NCBI RefSeq assembly: GCF_016801985.1 | Contig: NZ_JAEVLS010000002.1 | Coordinates: 1,302,001 to 1,366,000, forward strand | Length of the DNA stretch: 64,000 nucleotides | From: Steroidobacter gossypii | GTDB lineage: Bacteria; Pseudomonadota; Gammaproteobacteria; Steroidobacterales; Steroidobacteraceae | Direction: 5' to 3' | Program-made: the position numbers and the translations under genes | The notes under the pieces: model-generated | Databases searched by the model: none | What the model was told of the DNA's origin: nothing | The model's input: the letters and a program-made list of their open reading frames with translations, nothing else | In this document: piece by piece, positions 16,883-26,649 of the stretch | Position numbering within the stretch: the stretch's first letter is position 1 | Layout of the letters: each line of letters starts with the position of its first letter

Positions 16883-19021
16883 TCACTGAGCCTTGGCCGA
16901 GCCGCCGATGTTCAGCAGCGGCCAGATGCTGCTGTATTGATCCGTCCAGCCGGCAAACGACTGGTCGGCGACGGCTTCGTAGGTGTTGCGGTTCTGAAAT
17001 TCCGGCCGGGCCAACAGCGCGTCGTTCGAAGTGACGATGACCCACACGCTGGTGTCGTACGTCCCATCGCTCATACTGTGCACCACGCGGGCGGTTCGAT
17101 TCACATGCTCGGCCGAGCGCGCGCATACCGGCGCCAGATCGACGAATCGGTTCGAGATGTGCACGGCCAGCACGCCGTCGGGCTTCAGGTGTTTGAAGTA
17201 CAGATCGAAGGCTTCCTTGGTCAAAAGATGCGTCGGGATCGCGTCGCTCGAAAAGGCGTCAATGGCGAGCAGATCGAACTGCTGTGGGGCCTGTCGCTCC
17301 AGCGTGAGTCGCGCATCGCCGAGCAGCACGTCCACGTCCGCGCCCGTTTGTCTGGCCACCGGCAGGAAGGAGAAGTGACTTTCGGCGATGCTGACCACGT
17401 CGGGATTGATTTCATACAACCTCATGTAGTCGGCCGGACGCACATAGCCCGAGAGCACCCCCACGCCCAGGCCGACGACGCCCATTCTCACCGGCTTCTC
17501 CGACTGCAGCGCCGTGATCGCAAGTCCCACGCCCGATTGCCTGGAGAAGTACGATGCCGGCGTGAATCGATGCTTGGTGTTCAGATATTGATAGCCATGG
17601 CTGATGGTGCCGTGGATCAGATAGCGACGGGCCAGCTCGCTGAGCGGCGGATCGTCCTGCACGCTCAACACGCCATAGAAGTTTCTCTGTACCAGCTCGC
17701 TCTCCCGGCGGGTCTGGATCTCCGAGAGCGTGAGATGGATGAACAGCGTGATGACGCCCGCAATCATGGTGGCTCTCACCAACCATAACGTCCGGCGCGA
17801 GCCGCGCCGGTGCCATTGCAAGAGCACGTACAGCTCCGCGATGACGACCAGCAGCACGGGCAGCTCGATGTAGGTGGTGAACACGGCGGGCGCGATCAAC
17901 CCCACGAAAGCGCCGCCCAGGACGCCACCGAGCGAGATCAGCAGATAGAAGCGCGTCAGATACGGCCCCGCCGGTCGCCGCAGCACCAACTCGCCGTGGC
18001 AGGCCATGCACAGCACGAACAGACTCGCCAGATACAACGGAATCACGTACTGAATCGGATGATTCTCGATCCGTTGCGTGTACAGATACGCAAGGCAGCC
18101 GAGCGACAGCGCCACCAGTGGAAAGAACCATGTCGGGTGATACACCCGGTGATGTCCGAAGGCCAGAATGAATGTGAGCAGGTACAGCGCGAGCGGCACC
18201 ACCCACAACAGCGGAATCGGCGCCACGTTGGCGCTGAGATTGGCGGACACCGCGACCAGCAGCCCTGAGGCGCATGCGGATAACAACAGCCAGAGCGCCA
18301 TGTGACCCACGCTTGGCGCGGCGGCGCCTTGCTCGGCGGTGGCGGTCATGGATTGCTCGGCATCCGAGCGCGTTTGTTTGCTGTTCAAATAGGCGGCGCC
18401 GGCGCAGAGCACGGCGAACACGACGAACACCGCGCTCCAGCCGATGGCAAGCGCGTGCGAGGTGAACGCAGGCTCCAGCGCCAGGGGAAAACTCAGCAGC
18501 GCAAGCAGCGAGCCGGCGTTGGAGAGTGCGAACAGCCAATAAGGCGGCTCGCTGCCCGTGCGCCGCATGTACCACACTTGCAGCAAGGGACTGGTCGAGC
18601 TGAGCACGATCGATGGCAGGCCCACGGTCACCGTCAGCAACAGCAGGATTTGCCAGGTGGGATCGTCCGTCGCGTCCGGCCGCAAGGCATCCGCGGGCAG
18701 AATGGGCATCATCAGACAACTGCCCAACAGCAACGCGACGTGGATCAGACTTTGCCGCCGCGGCGAAATGCGAGTCGTGAGCCAATGGGCGTAGCTGTAG
18801 CCAGCCAGCACGCATGCCTGGAAAAACACCAGCGCTGCGCTCCAGACCGAGGACGTGCCGCCGAACCAGGGCAAGATGATTTTTGCGATCAGCGGCTGAA
18901 CGAGGAACAACAGACAGGCGCCGACGATCACTGTCACGGCGTAGAGCGGCGTCCAGCGCGGCTGCGTGACGGACCAGGATTCGGCAGTGACGGGCTGTGG
19001 GTCGAGGGACGGGGCGCTCAT
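16883..19021 (-). CDS. Fused membrane domain / spermidine-synthase-like protein
   Basis: Of about 712 residues, the first 430 form an MFS-like membrane domain of about a dozen hydrophobic segments. The last 280 form a Rossmann methyltransferase-like domain of the spermidine synthase family, with V-G-V-V-G-L-G-V-G-V-L, Y-E-I-N-P-D-V, G-D-A-R-L-T and L-L-A-I-D-A-F-S-S-D-A-I-P-T-H-L-L. Such fused proteins are widespread, but their product is uncertain; true polyamine synthesis is not established for them. ATG at 19021 starts a normal N-terminus; ATG at 19039 would add six residues. It is divergent from the PQQ-type dehydrogenase gene over a 69-base gap and converges directly on the RimK gene. 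Confidence 0.82.
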   Translation of the reverse strand: MSAPSLDPQPVTAESWSVTQPRWTPLYAVTVIVGACLLFLVQPLIAKIILPWFGGTSSVWSAALVFFQACVLAGYSYAHWLTTRISPRRQSLIHVALLLGSCLMMPILPADALRPDATDDPTWQILLLLTVTVGLPSIVLSSTSPLLQVWYMRRTGSEPPYWLFALSNAGSLLALLSFPLALEPAFTSHALAIGWSAVFVVFAVLCAGAAYLNSKQTRSDAEQSMTATAEQGAAAPSVGHMALWLLLSACASGLLVAVSANLSANVAPIPLLWVVPLALYLLTFILAFGHHRVYHPTWFFPLVALSLGCLAYLYTQRIENHPIQYVIPLYLASLFVLCMACHGELVLRRPAGPYLTRFYLLISLGGVLGGAFVGLIAPAVFTTYIELPVLLVVIAELYVLLQWHRRGSRRTLWLVRATMIAGVITLFIHLTLSEIQTRRESELVQRNFYGVLSVQDDPPLSELARRYLIHGTISHGYQYLNTKHRFTPASYFSRQSGVGLAITALQSEKPVRMGVVGLGVGVLSGYVRPADYMRLYEINPDVVSIAESHFSFLPVARQTGADVDVLLGDARLTLERQAPQQFDLLAIDAFSSDAIPTHLLTKEAFDLYFKHLKPDGVLAVHISNRFVDLAPVCARSAEHVNRTARVVHSMSDGTYDTSVWVIVTSNDALLARPEFQNRNTYEAVADQSFAGWTDQYSSIWPLLNIGGSAKAQ

Positions 19022-19090
19022 CGCGCCAGGATAACGCATATACTTGCCGCCCAGACCTACCCACGCCACGAGACATTCGACGGACATCGT

Positions 19091-20365
19091 ATGCAACTGA
19101 CGTACACGCACTCATCGCTGCTGAAAGTCGCCACCTTGTCGCTGCTCGCTCTTTGTGCCGCCTGTTCGCGCGAGGCTGCCTCCCCTGCGCCGGCTGGCAA
19201 CGGCGCTGCGTCCGCCGACGCACCGGCCGGCGCGCCATTGGAGACTCGCGACGCCAACGGCAAAGACTACAAGCCAGCGTTTGCGGGCCAGACTCGCGCG
19301 CCCGGAGTGAAGAGCGACGTGGCGATTGACGTGACCGTGGTGGCGAAAGATTTGAAGTCGGCATGGGCGTTCGAGTTCCTGCCCGATGAGCGCATTCTGG
19401 TCACCGAGCGTGAGGGCAACCTGCGCATCGTCGGAAAGGACGGCGCGGTGTCGGCGCCGCTCAAAGGTCTGCCGAAAGTCTATTTCCAAGGCCAGGGCGG
19501 CTTGCTCGATGTGGCCATCGATCCGCAGTTCGCCAGCAACCGGACCATCTATTGGACCTATGCCGAGCCGCGCGAAGGCGGCAACGGCACCGCGCTCGCC
19601 AAGGGCGTGCTGTCGGCCGACGACAGCGCCGTCGAGAAGGTGCAGGTCATCTTCCGGCAGATGCCCACGTTCGAATCGAACCTGCACTTCGGCTCGCGCA
19701 TCGTGTTCACGCCCGACGGCAAATTGTTCCTGGCCTTGGGCGAGCGCTCGGTGCCTGAGGCGCGCGTGCAGTCGCAGGATCTGAACAGCCACTTCGGCAA
19801 GGTCGTGCGACTGAACCTCGATGGCAGCGTGCCCGAGGACAACCCGTTCGTCGGCCGCAACGACGCGAAGCCCGAGATCTGGTCGTACGGTCATCGCAAC
19901 ATCCAGGCGGCGGCGCTGGATGCGTCCGGCACGCTGTGGGTCATCGAACATGGCCCGCGCGGTGGCGATGAGTTGAATCAGCCGCAAGCCGGTTTGAACT
20001 ATGGCTGGCCGGTCATCACCTACGGCATCGAGTACTCGGGCCCGAAGATCGGCGAGGGGCTCACCGCCCAGGAAGGCATGGAGCAGCCGGTGTACTACTG
20101 GGATCCGGTGATCGCTCCTTCCGGCATGATCGTGTACGACGGCAGCATGTTTCCGGAATGGCAAGGGAATATTTTCGTGGGCGGTCTGGCCAGCATGAGG
20201 CTGGTGCGCCTGCAAATGCAGGACGGCAAAGTCGCGGGCGAAGAATGGCTGTTGCAGGATCGCGGCCGTCGCATTCGCGACGTGCGCCAGGGTCCTGATG
20301 GCGCGATCTACGTCGTCACCGAAGCGGCGGACGGTGAGTTGCTGAAGATCTCTCGCAAGAGCTAA
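19091..20365 (+). CDS. PQQ-dependent aldose sugar dehydrogenase (Asd/YliI-like), lipoprotein
   Basis: The 424-residue protein has a lipoprotein-like signal (L-S-L-L-A-L-C-A-A-C near residue 22) and a six-blade propeller of the soluble glucose dehydrogenase / YliI family. Signature segments are G-G-L-L-D-V-A-I-D-P-Q-F, N-L-H-F-G-S-R-I-V-F, S-Y-G-H-R-N-I-Q and E-H-G-P-R-G-G-D-E-L-N. The family oxidises aldoses in the periplasm using PQQ and calcium. ATG at 19091 was chosen because the signal peptide begins there; the frame is open another 260 codons upstream, but that part is antisense to the spermidine-synthase-like gene. No PQQ biosynthesis genes are in the window. Confidence 0.87.
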   Translation: MQLTYTHSSLLKVATLSLLALCAACSREAASPAPAGNGAASADAPAGAPLETRDANGKDYKPAFAGQTRAPGVKSDVAIDVTVVAKDLKSAWAFEFLPDERILVTEREGNLRIVGKDGAVSAPLKGLPKVYFQGQGGLLDVAIDPQFASNRTIYWTYAEPREGGNGTALAKGVLSADDSAVEKVQVIFRQMPTFESNLHFGSRIVFTPDGKLFLALGERSVPEARVQSQDLNSHFGKVVRLNLDGSVPEDNPFVGRNDAKPEIWSYGHRNIQAAALDASGTLWVIEHGPRGGDELNQPQAGLNYGWPVITYGIEYSGPKIGEGLTAQEGMEQPVYYWDPVIAPSGMIVYDGSMFPEWQGNIFVGGLASMRLVRLQMQDGKVAGEEWLLQDRGRRIRDVRQGPDGAIYVVTEAADGELLKISRKS

Positions 20366-20376
20366 AGAGCGATCCG

Positions 20377-20411
20377 GTGCGCCGGCGGTGACGCTGCCGG
20401 CGCACGCTTTT
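20377..20411 (+). terminator. Intrinsic terminator after the sugar dehydrogenase gene
   Basis: GTGCGCCGGC (20377-20386) pairs perfectly with GCCGGCGCAC (20396-20405) across a 9-base loop, followed by GCTTTT. Confidence 0.8.
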
Positions 20412-20426
20412 CGGGAGTCATTGACG

Positions 20427-23165
20427 TTAGCCCTGCAACCCTTGCGGCGCGAACGCCAGGCATTGAATGACAGCGAGGCTCCACTGCGCGGCCTCGTTGG
20501 TGGAGACCCAGGCCGCCTCGTCTACCGGATTCAATACCGCGGGTCCAGAGATTCGCTGCGATTCGAAGCGTTGATCGGGCGCGAAGCCCGCCCGTCCTTC
20601 GAAGAACTCTTTCCAGGCTCGACGCGCAAGCTCGTCATCGCGCAGGATGCTGGCGGCGTAAGCCGTCAGGCGCGAATGACCCTGCTGCAAGTTGAGCTCG
20701 CCAAGCGGCTCTCCCAACTCGGCGCGCTGCTGTTCGGCCGGCGCGTTGTACAAGATGCAGTATTGCAGCCACGCCTGCTTGAACTTCGGCACATCCAGCA
20801 GCTGAATCAACTCCGCGCACACCTCCGGCAAGCCGAACGCGGCGCTCAGGTGAGAGACGTTGATGGCTCGGTCGGTCGCGATCTCGAACGCGCCGGTCTG
20901 CAGATTCATTCGGCCGCCGCCCGTGAAGAAGCCTCTGGGCTGCGCACCGATGGTTCGCATGCTGGCGAGCAACCGATCGCGCATCGGCCGCGACCTGGTG
21001 CGTTCCCATTCGGTGAGCCAGGCGCCCGCGATCGAACCCCAATCGGTGCCGAAGCCGAGCCGCGCGTGCTCCCCGTCGGGCGTTTCTTTTCGCCTGCCCT
21101 GCATCTTCGGCAATTTCCTTTCGGGCACGATAGCGCGCAGCGTGCGCGCCGCTTCCAGCTGCTCACGTAACAGATCGCCCACGCGCTCATCGGCGGTGAG
21201 GAAGTAGTAATAACGACGGTTCAGCGCCGTGCTGATGCGCAGCTGCTTGGCGCTGCAGCCCCAATGCATCACGTTGTGCCTGGAGCCCAGCGGCGCAAAT
21301 CTGCCCAGATGATGCACGTCGACTTCGCCGGTGTGACGCGTCATGGCCTCGGCGAATCGATAGACGTCCGCGCGCCCGGTTCTCAGGAAATACAGCCAGA
21401 GCCAGATGTCGGTCGACAGCTCGGAATTGTCCCAGGCATAGCCACCCACGTCATAGCGCCATGTGTGGCGATCCGGATCGTAGGTGTGCATGACGTCGCC
21501 ATAGTTCCAGAAGCCGTACCAGCCGTGCTGATCGCGCTGTTGCTCGTAGAACTCGAACAACCAATCCAGTTGTTGTTCCAGTCGCGCGCGTTGGCGGGTC
21601 GATCGATCAGGCAATGCAAACGTACCGCCGAAGACGCCGGCGCGATGAATCGTTTGCGGGACGGCCGCCATGACGGCAGGCGCGCGCACCGCCTCCGCCA
21701 GCTGCACCAGACGCTCGCGACCAGGCGTGGATTCAAGCAGCCACAAACGCATCTCGCTGGTCCGCGCGACGCCCATCGGCGTGCCGAATCCGGGCTCATA
21801 ATCTTCGTAGGTGATGTTGAGGCCCTGCAGCTGCTTCTCGTGCGTGTCCTGACCCAGACCATCGTGATAGAAGCGCAGATCCATCGGCCGCGCGTCCGGC
21901 GCCCATAGCCACAAAGTGACCGCAGCTCGATCTGTACGAGCGTCCCGAATGTCGATCTGCGCGGGATGGCTTTGCCAGAAGTTCTGAATGCCGAAAGCGA
22001 CGCCGCCGCCCGGTCCGCCGATATAGCCCAAGCCGGAGGCGCGACGCCCGCGGGCCGAATCCAGCCAGGCATGCCCTGCCGCGGTTCGCTTGCGGATCTG
22101 AAACGAGTCCGCGCCGGCTTGAAGCAAGGTCCAGTCGCCAAAGGCAGGGATGAGATCGAGGCCTTTCTCGACGTTCGCCGCGATGGAAGTCACGGCGCGA
22201 CCGTCGATCTGCGCTGCGCGCGCCTCGGCTCCCGGATTGCGCCGCAAGCCGGTGAGGCCGCGCACCGCTTCGGCAAACAATCCGTCGCCCTCACCAACGA
22301 AGCGAACGTGCCGATCATGGAGCGGGTCGGTGAGTGGCGCCTCGAAGCGCACGCCAATGCCCCGAATGAAGTCCCGCGACTCATTGCCGTCGAAAACAAA
22401 TGTATGCAGGACGCGGACATCGTGGCCGCCGGCATAGAAGTACAGCCGCAGCGTAAAGGGCAACCAGCGGCGGCCGTTCGCATGGGCGTGTCGCCCTGTG
22501 ATCTTCACGACCGCACGCAGCGGGCCTTCATGCTCCACGATCGCCTGCTCGATCTCACATTCGAATGTTTCCTGGTTGATGACGCCGTCTTCTCGCTCCG
22601 CCGGCGCATCTTGCCTGAGCACCACCAGTCGGCCGGCGCGAAGCAGCTCTTTATCGCCACGTCGAATGGATTCGATACATACCGGACCCTGGCGCAGCAC
22701 CCGGCAGACAATCGTGCCCGTGTCGATATCGATGGCGGTGGCATCCTGCTTCAGCTTGATGGCCACTGCAGGCGCCGGCGACTTTTCACCGGGCACGACC
22801 TCGAAGGCGCTGCTTGCGGAAGTCACATTCGGTGCCAGCGCATGCGCCGTCCATTTGAGCGAGCCGTCGGGCCAAAAGGCGAGCGGCCACGTCTGCATCG
22901 GCAAGCGTTGGCCATCGCGGTCGCGTAAAGAAAACGTGGTCTTCGGCGAATGTTTGCTCCGCGGCCAGGGCATGCCCCAGGTGACGCCCACCCCAATGTC
23001 CGGCGCGCGCTGGTCGAGCCAATGACACCACGCACCTTCCGGAAATCCGTGCTCCAGCGGCCGCGCCGGCGTAGCCGCAGATGAGGATTTCGCAGCACCG
23101 CCGAGCGCGGCCGAGGCCAAGGCGCTCGCGGCGATGAAGCGCCGGCGCGAGATGCCCTGAGTCAC
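20427..23165 (-). CDS. Exo-rhamnogalacturonan lyase-like protein (PL26/PcRGLX type), Tat-exported
   Basis: The 912-residue protein starts with a twin-arginine signal (S-R-R-R-F-I-A-A-S-A-L-A-S-A-A-L-G-G) with Ala-rich cleavage at about residue 30. The mature part resembles the large three-domain exo-rhamnogalacturonan lyases of the PcRGLX group. An N-terminal beta-rich domain has W-G-M-P-W-P-R and W-P-D-G-S-L-K-W-T-A. A helical (alpha/alpha)6-like core contains W-Y-G-F-W-N-Y-G-D, W-D-N-S-E-L and H-H-L-G-R-F-A-P-L-G-S-R-H-N-V-M-H-W. These enzymes release unsaturated galacturonosyl-rhamnose from rhamnogalacturonan I. The assignment is from pattern; it fits the divergent TonB receptor, RhaM, GH105 and transporter genes. 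The catalytic residues were not identified individually. Confidence 0.75.
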   Translation of the reverse strand: MTQGISRRRFIAASALASAALGGAAKSSSAATPARPLEHGFPEGAWCHWLDQRAPDIGVGVTWGMPWPRSKHSPKTTFSLRDRDGQRLPMQTWPLAFWPDGSLKWTAHALAPNVTSASSAFEVVPGEKSPAPAVAIKLKQDATAIDIDTGTIVCRVLRQGPVCIESIRRGDKELLRAGRLVVLRQDAPAEREDGVINQETFECEIEQAIVEHEGPLRAVVKITGRHAHANGRRWLPFTLRLYFYAGGHDVRVLHTFVFDGNESRDFIRGIGVRFEAPLTDPLHDRHVRFVGEGDGLFAEAVRGLTGLRRNPGAEARAAQIDGRAVTSIAANVEKGLDLIPAFGDWTLLQAGADSFQIRKRTAAGHAWLDSARGRRASGLGYIGGPGGGVAFGIQNFWQSHPAQIDIRDARTDRAAVTLWLWAPDARPMDLRFYHDGLGQDTHEKQLQGLNITYEDYEPGFGTPMGVARTSEMRLWLLESTPGRERLVQLAEAVRAPAVMAAVPQTIHRAGVFGGTFALPDRSTRQRARLEQQLDWLFEFYEQQRDQHGWYGFWNYGDVMHTYDPDRHTWRYDVGGYAWDNSELSTDIWLWLYFLRTGRADVYRFAEAMTRHTGEVDVHHLGRFAPLGSRHNVMHWGCSAKQLRISTALNRRYYYFLTADERVGDLLREQLEAARTLRAIVPERKLPKMQGRRKETPDGEHARLGFGTDWGSIAGAWLTEWERTRSRPMRDRLLASMRTIGAQPRGFFTGGGRMNLQTGAFEIATDRAINVSHLSAAFGLPEVCAELIQLLDVPKFKQAWLQYCILYNAPAEQQRAELGEPLGELNLQQGHSRLTAYAASILRDDELARRAWKEFFEGRAGFAPDQRFESQRISGPAVLNPVDEAAWVSTNEAAQWSLAVIQCLAFAPQGLQG

Positions 23166-23379
23166 GCGTTGCCTCGGTCGGGTTCAGGTCGTTGGCGATT
23201 GAAATTGATCATTTGGGCCCTTATTTTGCGCCGCAAAGACAATTGCGCAGACAAATCATTGCAAATTCGATCAAAGAAGCGCAAATATTAGCAACGGCGC
23301 GCGGGCCGTCGTGCCGGGTTGTTACCGGTGTCAGCGGCCGCGCGCTAACCAGAACAGCGAACGAGATCCGGGGGATTGC

Positions 23380-26184
23380 ATGCCGACTATTCGTAACCAT
23401 CGCGGCTCGCACCATGGAACGGGCGGGTCTTTGGCGGCGACGGCCGCCTCCATGTTATTGCTGCAGGGATGGACGTCGATCGCCAACGGCGCCGAGCAGG
23501 ACGATCGGGGCGAGCAGCTCGAAGAAGTCGTGGTGACCGGCATTCGCGCCGGCCTGCGCTCCTCGATGGAGGTCAAGCGCGAGGCCCTTCAGGTCGTCGA
23601 CGCGATTTCCGCCGAGGACATCGGCGACTTTCCCGACAAGAATCTGAGTGAAGCGCTCCAGCGCATCACTGGCGTGCAGATCAGTCGCCAGGATGGCGAA
23701 GGTCGTGGCGTCAGCATCCGCGGCGCCGAGCCCGGTCTCAATCGAGTCGAAATCAACGGCATCACCGCCCTGTCGCTCACCGTCACCGGCGGCCGCGATG
23801 TCGACTTCCGCGATCTGCCGGTCGAGTTCGTCTCGCGTCTGGAAGTGGTCAAGTCCGCTACGCCCGACATGACCGAAGGCGGCATCGGCGGCACAGTGCG
23901 CGTGATCACGCGTCGGCCTCTGGATAGCGCCGAGCCCTATCTCGCCGGTTCCACGCAAATGGTCTACAGCACCCTCGCCAAAGAGTACGACCCGAAGTTC
24001 GCGTTGATCGGCAGCCGTACTTTCCTGAACAACACCGTGGGTCTGCTCGGCGCCGTCTCGTATGAAGAGCGACATCTCGACAGTCACAATGCCCGCACGA
24101 CCGGCTGGCTGCGTCGCGCGCCCACCGCCACCGGCGCGGGCGCCACGCCGGGTCGCGGCACCGACGTGAATGGCGATGGCACGCTCGATTGGATTCCAGA
24201 GATTCCGCGCTATGGGCTGGATCGACGCGAAACGCGCCGGCCGGCGTTTCTGGGCATCGTCGAATGGCAGCCGACCGATGCGGTGAAATTGTTCGCCGAG
24301 GGCACCTACGCGCACGCCAAGGAAGAAGTGAGCAGCATGTACATGCAGTTGGGCGCCGCCACTGGACTGATCGACTACGCCAACAGCGTGGTCGGCCCCG
24401 ACAACACGGTGACGCACCTGGAGGTCGTTTCTTCATCTGGCTTTCCCATCGAGCTCGCCTATCGCAACATCAATGGCTCGCTCGAGCGTGAGCAGTACAC
24501 GACCGCCCTCGGCGGCGAATGGGATCTCGGGCAGTTCAAGCTCGACGGTCGGCTGACCTACGCCTCGGCCGAAGTGCAAAATGATGAAAAGAACTCAACG
24601 GCGACCGTGTTCGGCGTGCCTCGCGCCATCATCGATTACAACAACGGCCAGCGCGCGCCAAACTTCACATTCCCCGGACTGGACACCACCACCGCGCAGG
24701 GCGTGAACAACCTTGCGGCCGTGTTCAATCCCAGGACCAACGCTCAGGAGGAGACCAGCGCGCAGTTCAACGTCGAATATCAGCCCGAGAGCAGCTGGCT
24801 TACCTCCATCAAGACGGGCTTCGACCTGCGAGAGCTCACCATGGACAGCCTGCTGTTCTCGCGCACGATTCAGATCACCAGCCGCACCTCGCCGCCTGCG
24901 AGCAGCGGCGCCACGATCACCGTGCCCGTGGCGCAGTCGGTGATCCAGGACATCGTGGACACTCATTCCGGCATCAACGACGTGCGCTTCTTCGCCACGG
25001 GCGACATCGGCTTCGGCGGCGGCGTGCGGCATTGGAACGACAATGGCGACGCCACCTACAACGCCACCATCGCCGCCAGCGGCCTAGGGAACATCGATCC
25101 GTACGCATTCAACCCCAACACCGGCACCAACAACAGCTTCCAGAATTACCTGGACACCTGGGACGTCGAAGAGAAAACGCGCGCTGCCTATCTGCAGGGC
25201 TCGTTCAACTTCGACTCGCTGCCGATCCCGATTTCCGGCACCCTGGGTGCGCGGTATGTCGATACCGAGACGCTGTCCACCGGTTTCACGCGCACCAACC
25301 AGGGTGGCGTCTTCACTTTCGGGCGGGCCTCGCGCGATGGCGGCTACAGCAAGTGGCTGCCCTCGTTGAACATGCGCTTCGAGTTGAGCGATCAGCTGGT
25401 GGCGCGCATGACCGCGGGCAAGGTGCTCGCCCGTCCCAACCCGAGCCAGATGGCGTTCCGCAGGACGCTGGACACGTCGGTCGGCAGCACCGGCTCGCGC
25501 GGCAATCCGGACCTGAAGCCCTATGAGGCCAACCAGTACGATCTCGGTCTGGAGTGGTATTTCTCACCGGATGGTTTCGTCTCCGCCACGGCGTTCCGCA
25601 AGGAGATCTCGAACTTCGTGATCAACACCACGGTCAGAGAGGAAGCTGACGGCAGTCCGAGCGACAACTCGGGCGATGAGTTCACGCTGACGGTGCCGGT
25701 CAACGGCGAGGAGGAAGTGACCATCAACGGCATCGAGGCTGGCGTGCAGTACGCCTTCGACTTTCTGCCGCAGCCCTTCAACGGCTTCGGCGCACTCGCC
25801 AACGTGACGTATCAGAACGACGACGGCTACAAGGGCGTCAACGTGATCACCGGGGAGGCGCTGCCGTTTCCGGGGCTGTCGCGACTCAGCTACAACTACT
25901 CGCTCTACTACGAGAACCAGCGCTTCAGCATCCGTGGCTCGTACAACTGGCGCGAGAAGTGGCTGACGACGCCTTCGGGGCGCGGCGCGCTGGCGGAGTT
26001 CAATGAAGACTTCGGCTCGCTCGATGGCTCGCTCAACTTCACCATCGTGCCGGATGTCACGGTGTTCCTCGAGGCCATCAACATCCTCGACGATGTGCGC
26101 ATCGAGCACAATCATCCGTTACGGCGCATTGCCAACGAGACTTACGGATCGCGCTACTTCCTCGGAGTGCGAGCGCGACTGTGA
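23380..26184 (+). CDS. TonB-dependent outer-membrane receptor (probable rhamnogalacturonan oligosaccharide uptake)
   Basis: The 934-residue protein has an N-terminal signal region, a TonB-box-like L-E-E-V-V-V-T-G near residue 50, a plug domain (D-A-I-S-A-E-D-I-G-D-F-P-D-K-N-L-S-E-A-L, T-P-D-M-T-E-G-G-I-G-G-T-V) and a long beta barrel ending Y-F-L-G-V-R-A-R-L. The F-P-D-K-N-[LV]-x-E-[AS]-L plug motif is typical of the Caulobacter-type carbohydrate receptors. ATG at 23380 was chosen because GGGGAT precedes it and the signal peptide follows. It is divergent from the lyase gene over a 214-base AT-rich gap and is followed by rhaM, GH105 and an MFS transporter on the same strand. The substrate is inferred from this context. 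Confidence 0.88.
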   Translation: MPTIRNHRGSHHGTGGSLAATAASMLLLQGWTSIANGAEQDDRGEQLEEVVVTGIRAGLRSSMEVKREALQVVDAISAEDIGDFPDKNLSEALQRITGVQISRQDGEGRGVSIRGAEPGLNRVEINGITALSLTVTGGRDVDFRDLPVEFVSRLEVVKSATPDMTEGGIGGTVRVITRRPLDSAEPYLAGSTQMVYSTLAKEYDPKFALIGSRTFLNNTVGLLGAVSYEERHLDSHNARTTGWLRRAPTATGAGATPGRGTDVNGDGTLDWIPEIPRYGLDRRETRRPAFLGIVEWQPTDAVKLFAEGTYAHAKEEVSSMYMQLGAATGLIDYANSVVGPDNTVTHLEVVSSSGFPIELAYRNINGSLEREQYTTALGGEWDLGQFKLDGRLTYASAEVQNDEKNSTATVFGVPRAIIDYNNGQRAPNFTFPGLDTTTAQGVNNLAAVFNPRTNAQEETSAQFNVEYQPESSWLTSIKTGFDLRELTMDSLLFSRTIQITSRTSPPASSGATITVPVAQSVIQDIVDTHSGINDVRFFATGDIGFGGGVRHWNDNGDATYNATIAASGLGNIDPYAFNPNTGTNNSFQNYLDTWDVEEKTRAAYLQGSFNFDSLPIPISGTLGARYVDTETLSTGFTRTNQGGVFTFGRASRDGGYSKWLPSLNMRFELSDQLVARMTAGKVLARPNPSQMAFRRTLDTSVGSTGSRGNPDLKPYEANQYDLGLEWYFSPDGFVSATAFRKEISNFVINTTVREEADGSPSDNSGDEFTLTVPVNGEEEVTINGIEAGVQYAFDFLPQPFNGFGALANVTYQNDDGYKGVNVITGEALPFPGLSRLSYNYSLYYENQRFSIRGSYNWREKWLTTPSGRGALAEFNEDFGSLDGSLNFTIVPDVTVFLEAINILDDVRIEHNHPLRRIANETYGSRYFLGVRARL

Positions 26185-26194
26185 GTGCGGTTCG

Positions 26195-26240
26195 AGGCGG
26201 CGCGAGGCATGACAGCCCCCTTTCATGTCGCGCGCCGCCT
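26195..26240 (+). terminator. Hairpin between the TonB receptor gene and rhaM
   Basis: AGGCGGCGCG (26195-26204) pairs perfectly with CGCGCCGCCT (26231-26240) across a 26-base loop. Only TTG follows, so it may attenuate read-through or stabilise the receptor mRNA rather than end transcription fully. Confidence 0.45.
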
Positions 26241-26315
26241 TGTAACCGATTTCACCGCCTGGAAAAGCCCGCTATGATGCCCTGTTCGTTCAGCCCCTGC
26301 AGTGAGTGACACGCC

Positions 26316-26639
26316 GTGAGCACCGCGACCACCATCGCCTTCCGCATGCAGCTCAAGCCTGGCAGAGTCGAGGAATATCGGCGCCGCCACGACGAGATCT
26401 GGCCCGAGCTGGTCGAGACGCTGCGCGATGCGGGCATCTACGATTACTCGATTTTCCTCGAGCCGGCCACGCTGCAGCTGTTCGCGGTGCTCAAGCTCAC
26501 GCCCGATCATCGCCGCGAGGAGTTGCCCGATCATCCCGTCATGAAGCGCTGGTGGCTGTACATGGCGGAGCTGATGGAGACCGAGCCCGATCTGCGCCCG
26601 CGCGAATGGCCGCTCGAGCCTATGTTTCATCTGGATTGA
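26316..26639 (+). CDS. rhaM: L-rhamnose mutarotase
   Basis: The 107-residue protein is the right length for RhaM and carries its dimeric ferredoxin-like pattern: E-Y-R-R-R-H-D-E-I-W-P-E-L near residue 19, I-Y-D-Y-S-I-F-L, and K-R-W-W-L-Y-M-A-E-L-M near residue 76. The enzyme interconverts alpha- and beta-L-rhamnose so that rhamnose isomerase can use it. GTG at 26316 is the start that includes the full first strand; the next ATG (26346) would remove it. The gene ends 10 bases before GH105, so the two are probably co-transcribed. Rhamnose is the sugar that lyase and GH105 action on rhamnogalacturonan would release. Confidence 0.9.
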   Translation: MSTATTIAFRMQLKPGRVEEYRRRHDEIWPELVETLRDAGIYDYSIFLEPATLQLFAVLKLTPDHRREELPDHPVMKRWWLYMAELMETEPDLRPREWPLEPMFHLD

Positions 26640-26649
26640 AGGAAGATTC

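Noticed and set aside
18302-19090. Long plus-strand open frame running into the PQQ-type dehydrogenase
   Set aside because: It is antisense to the spermidine-synthase-like gene and not protein-like; the lipoprotein signal fixes the true start at 19091.
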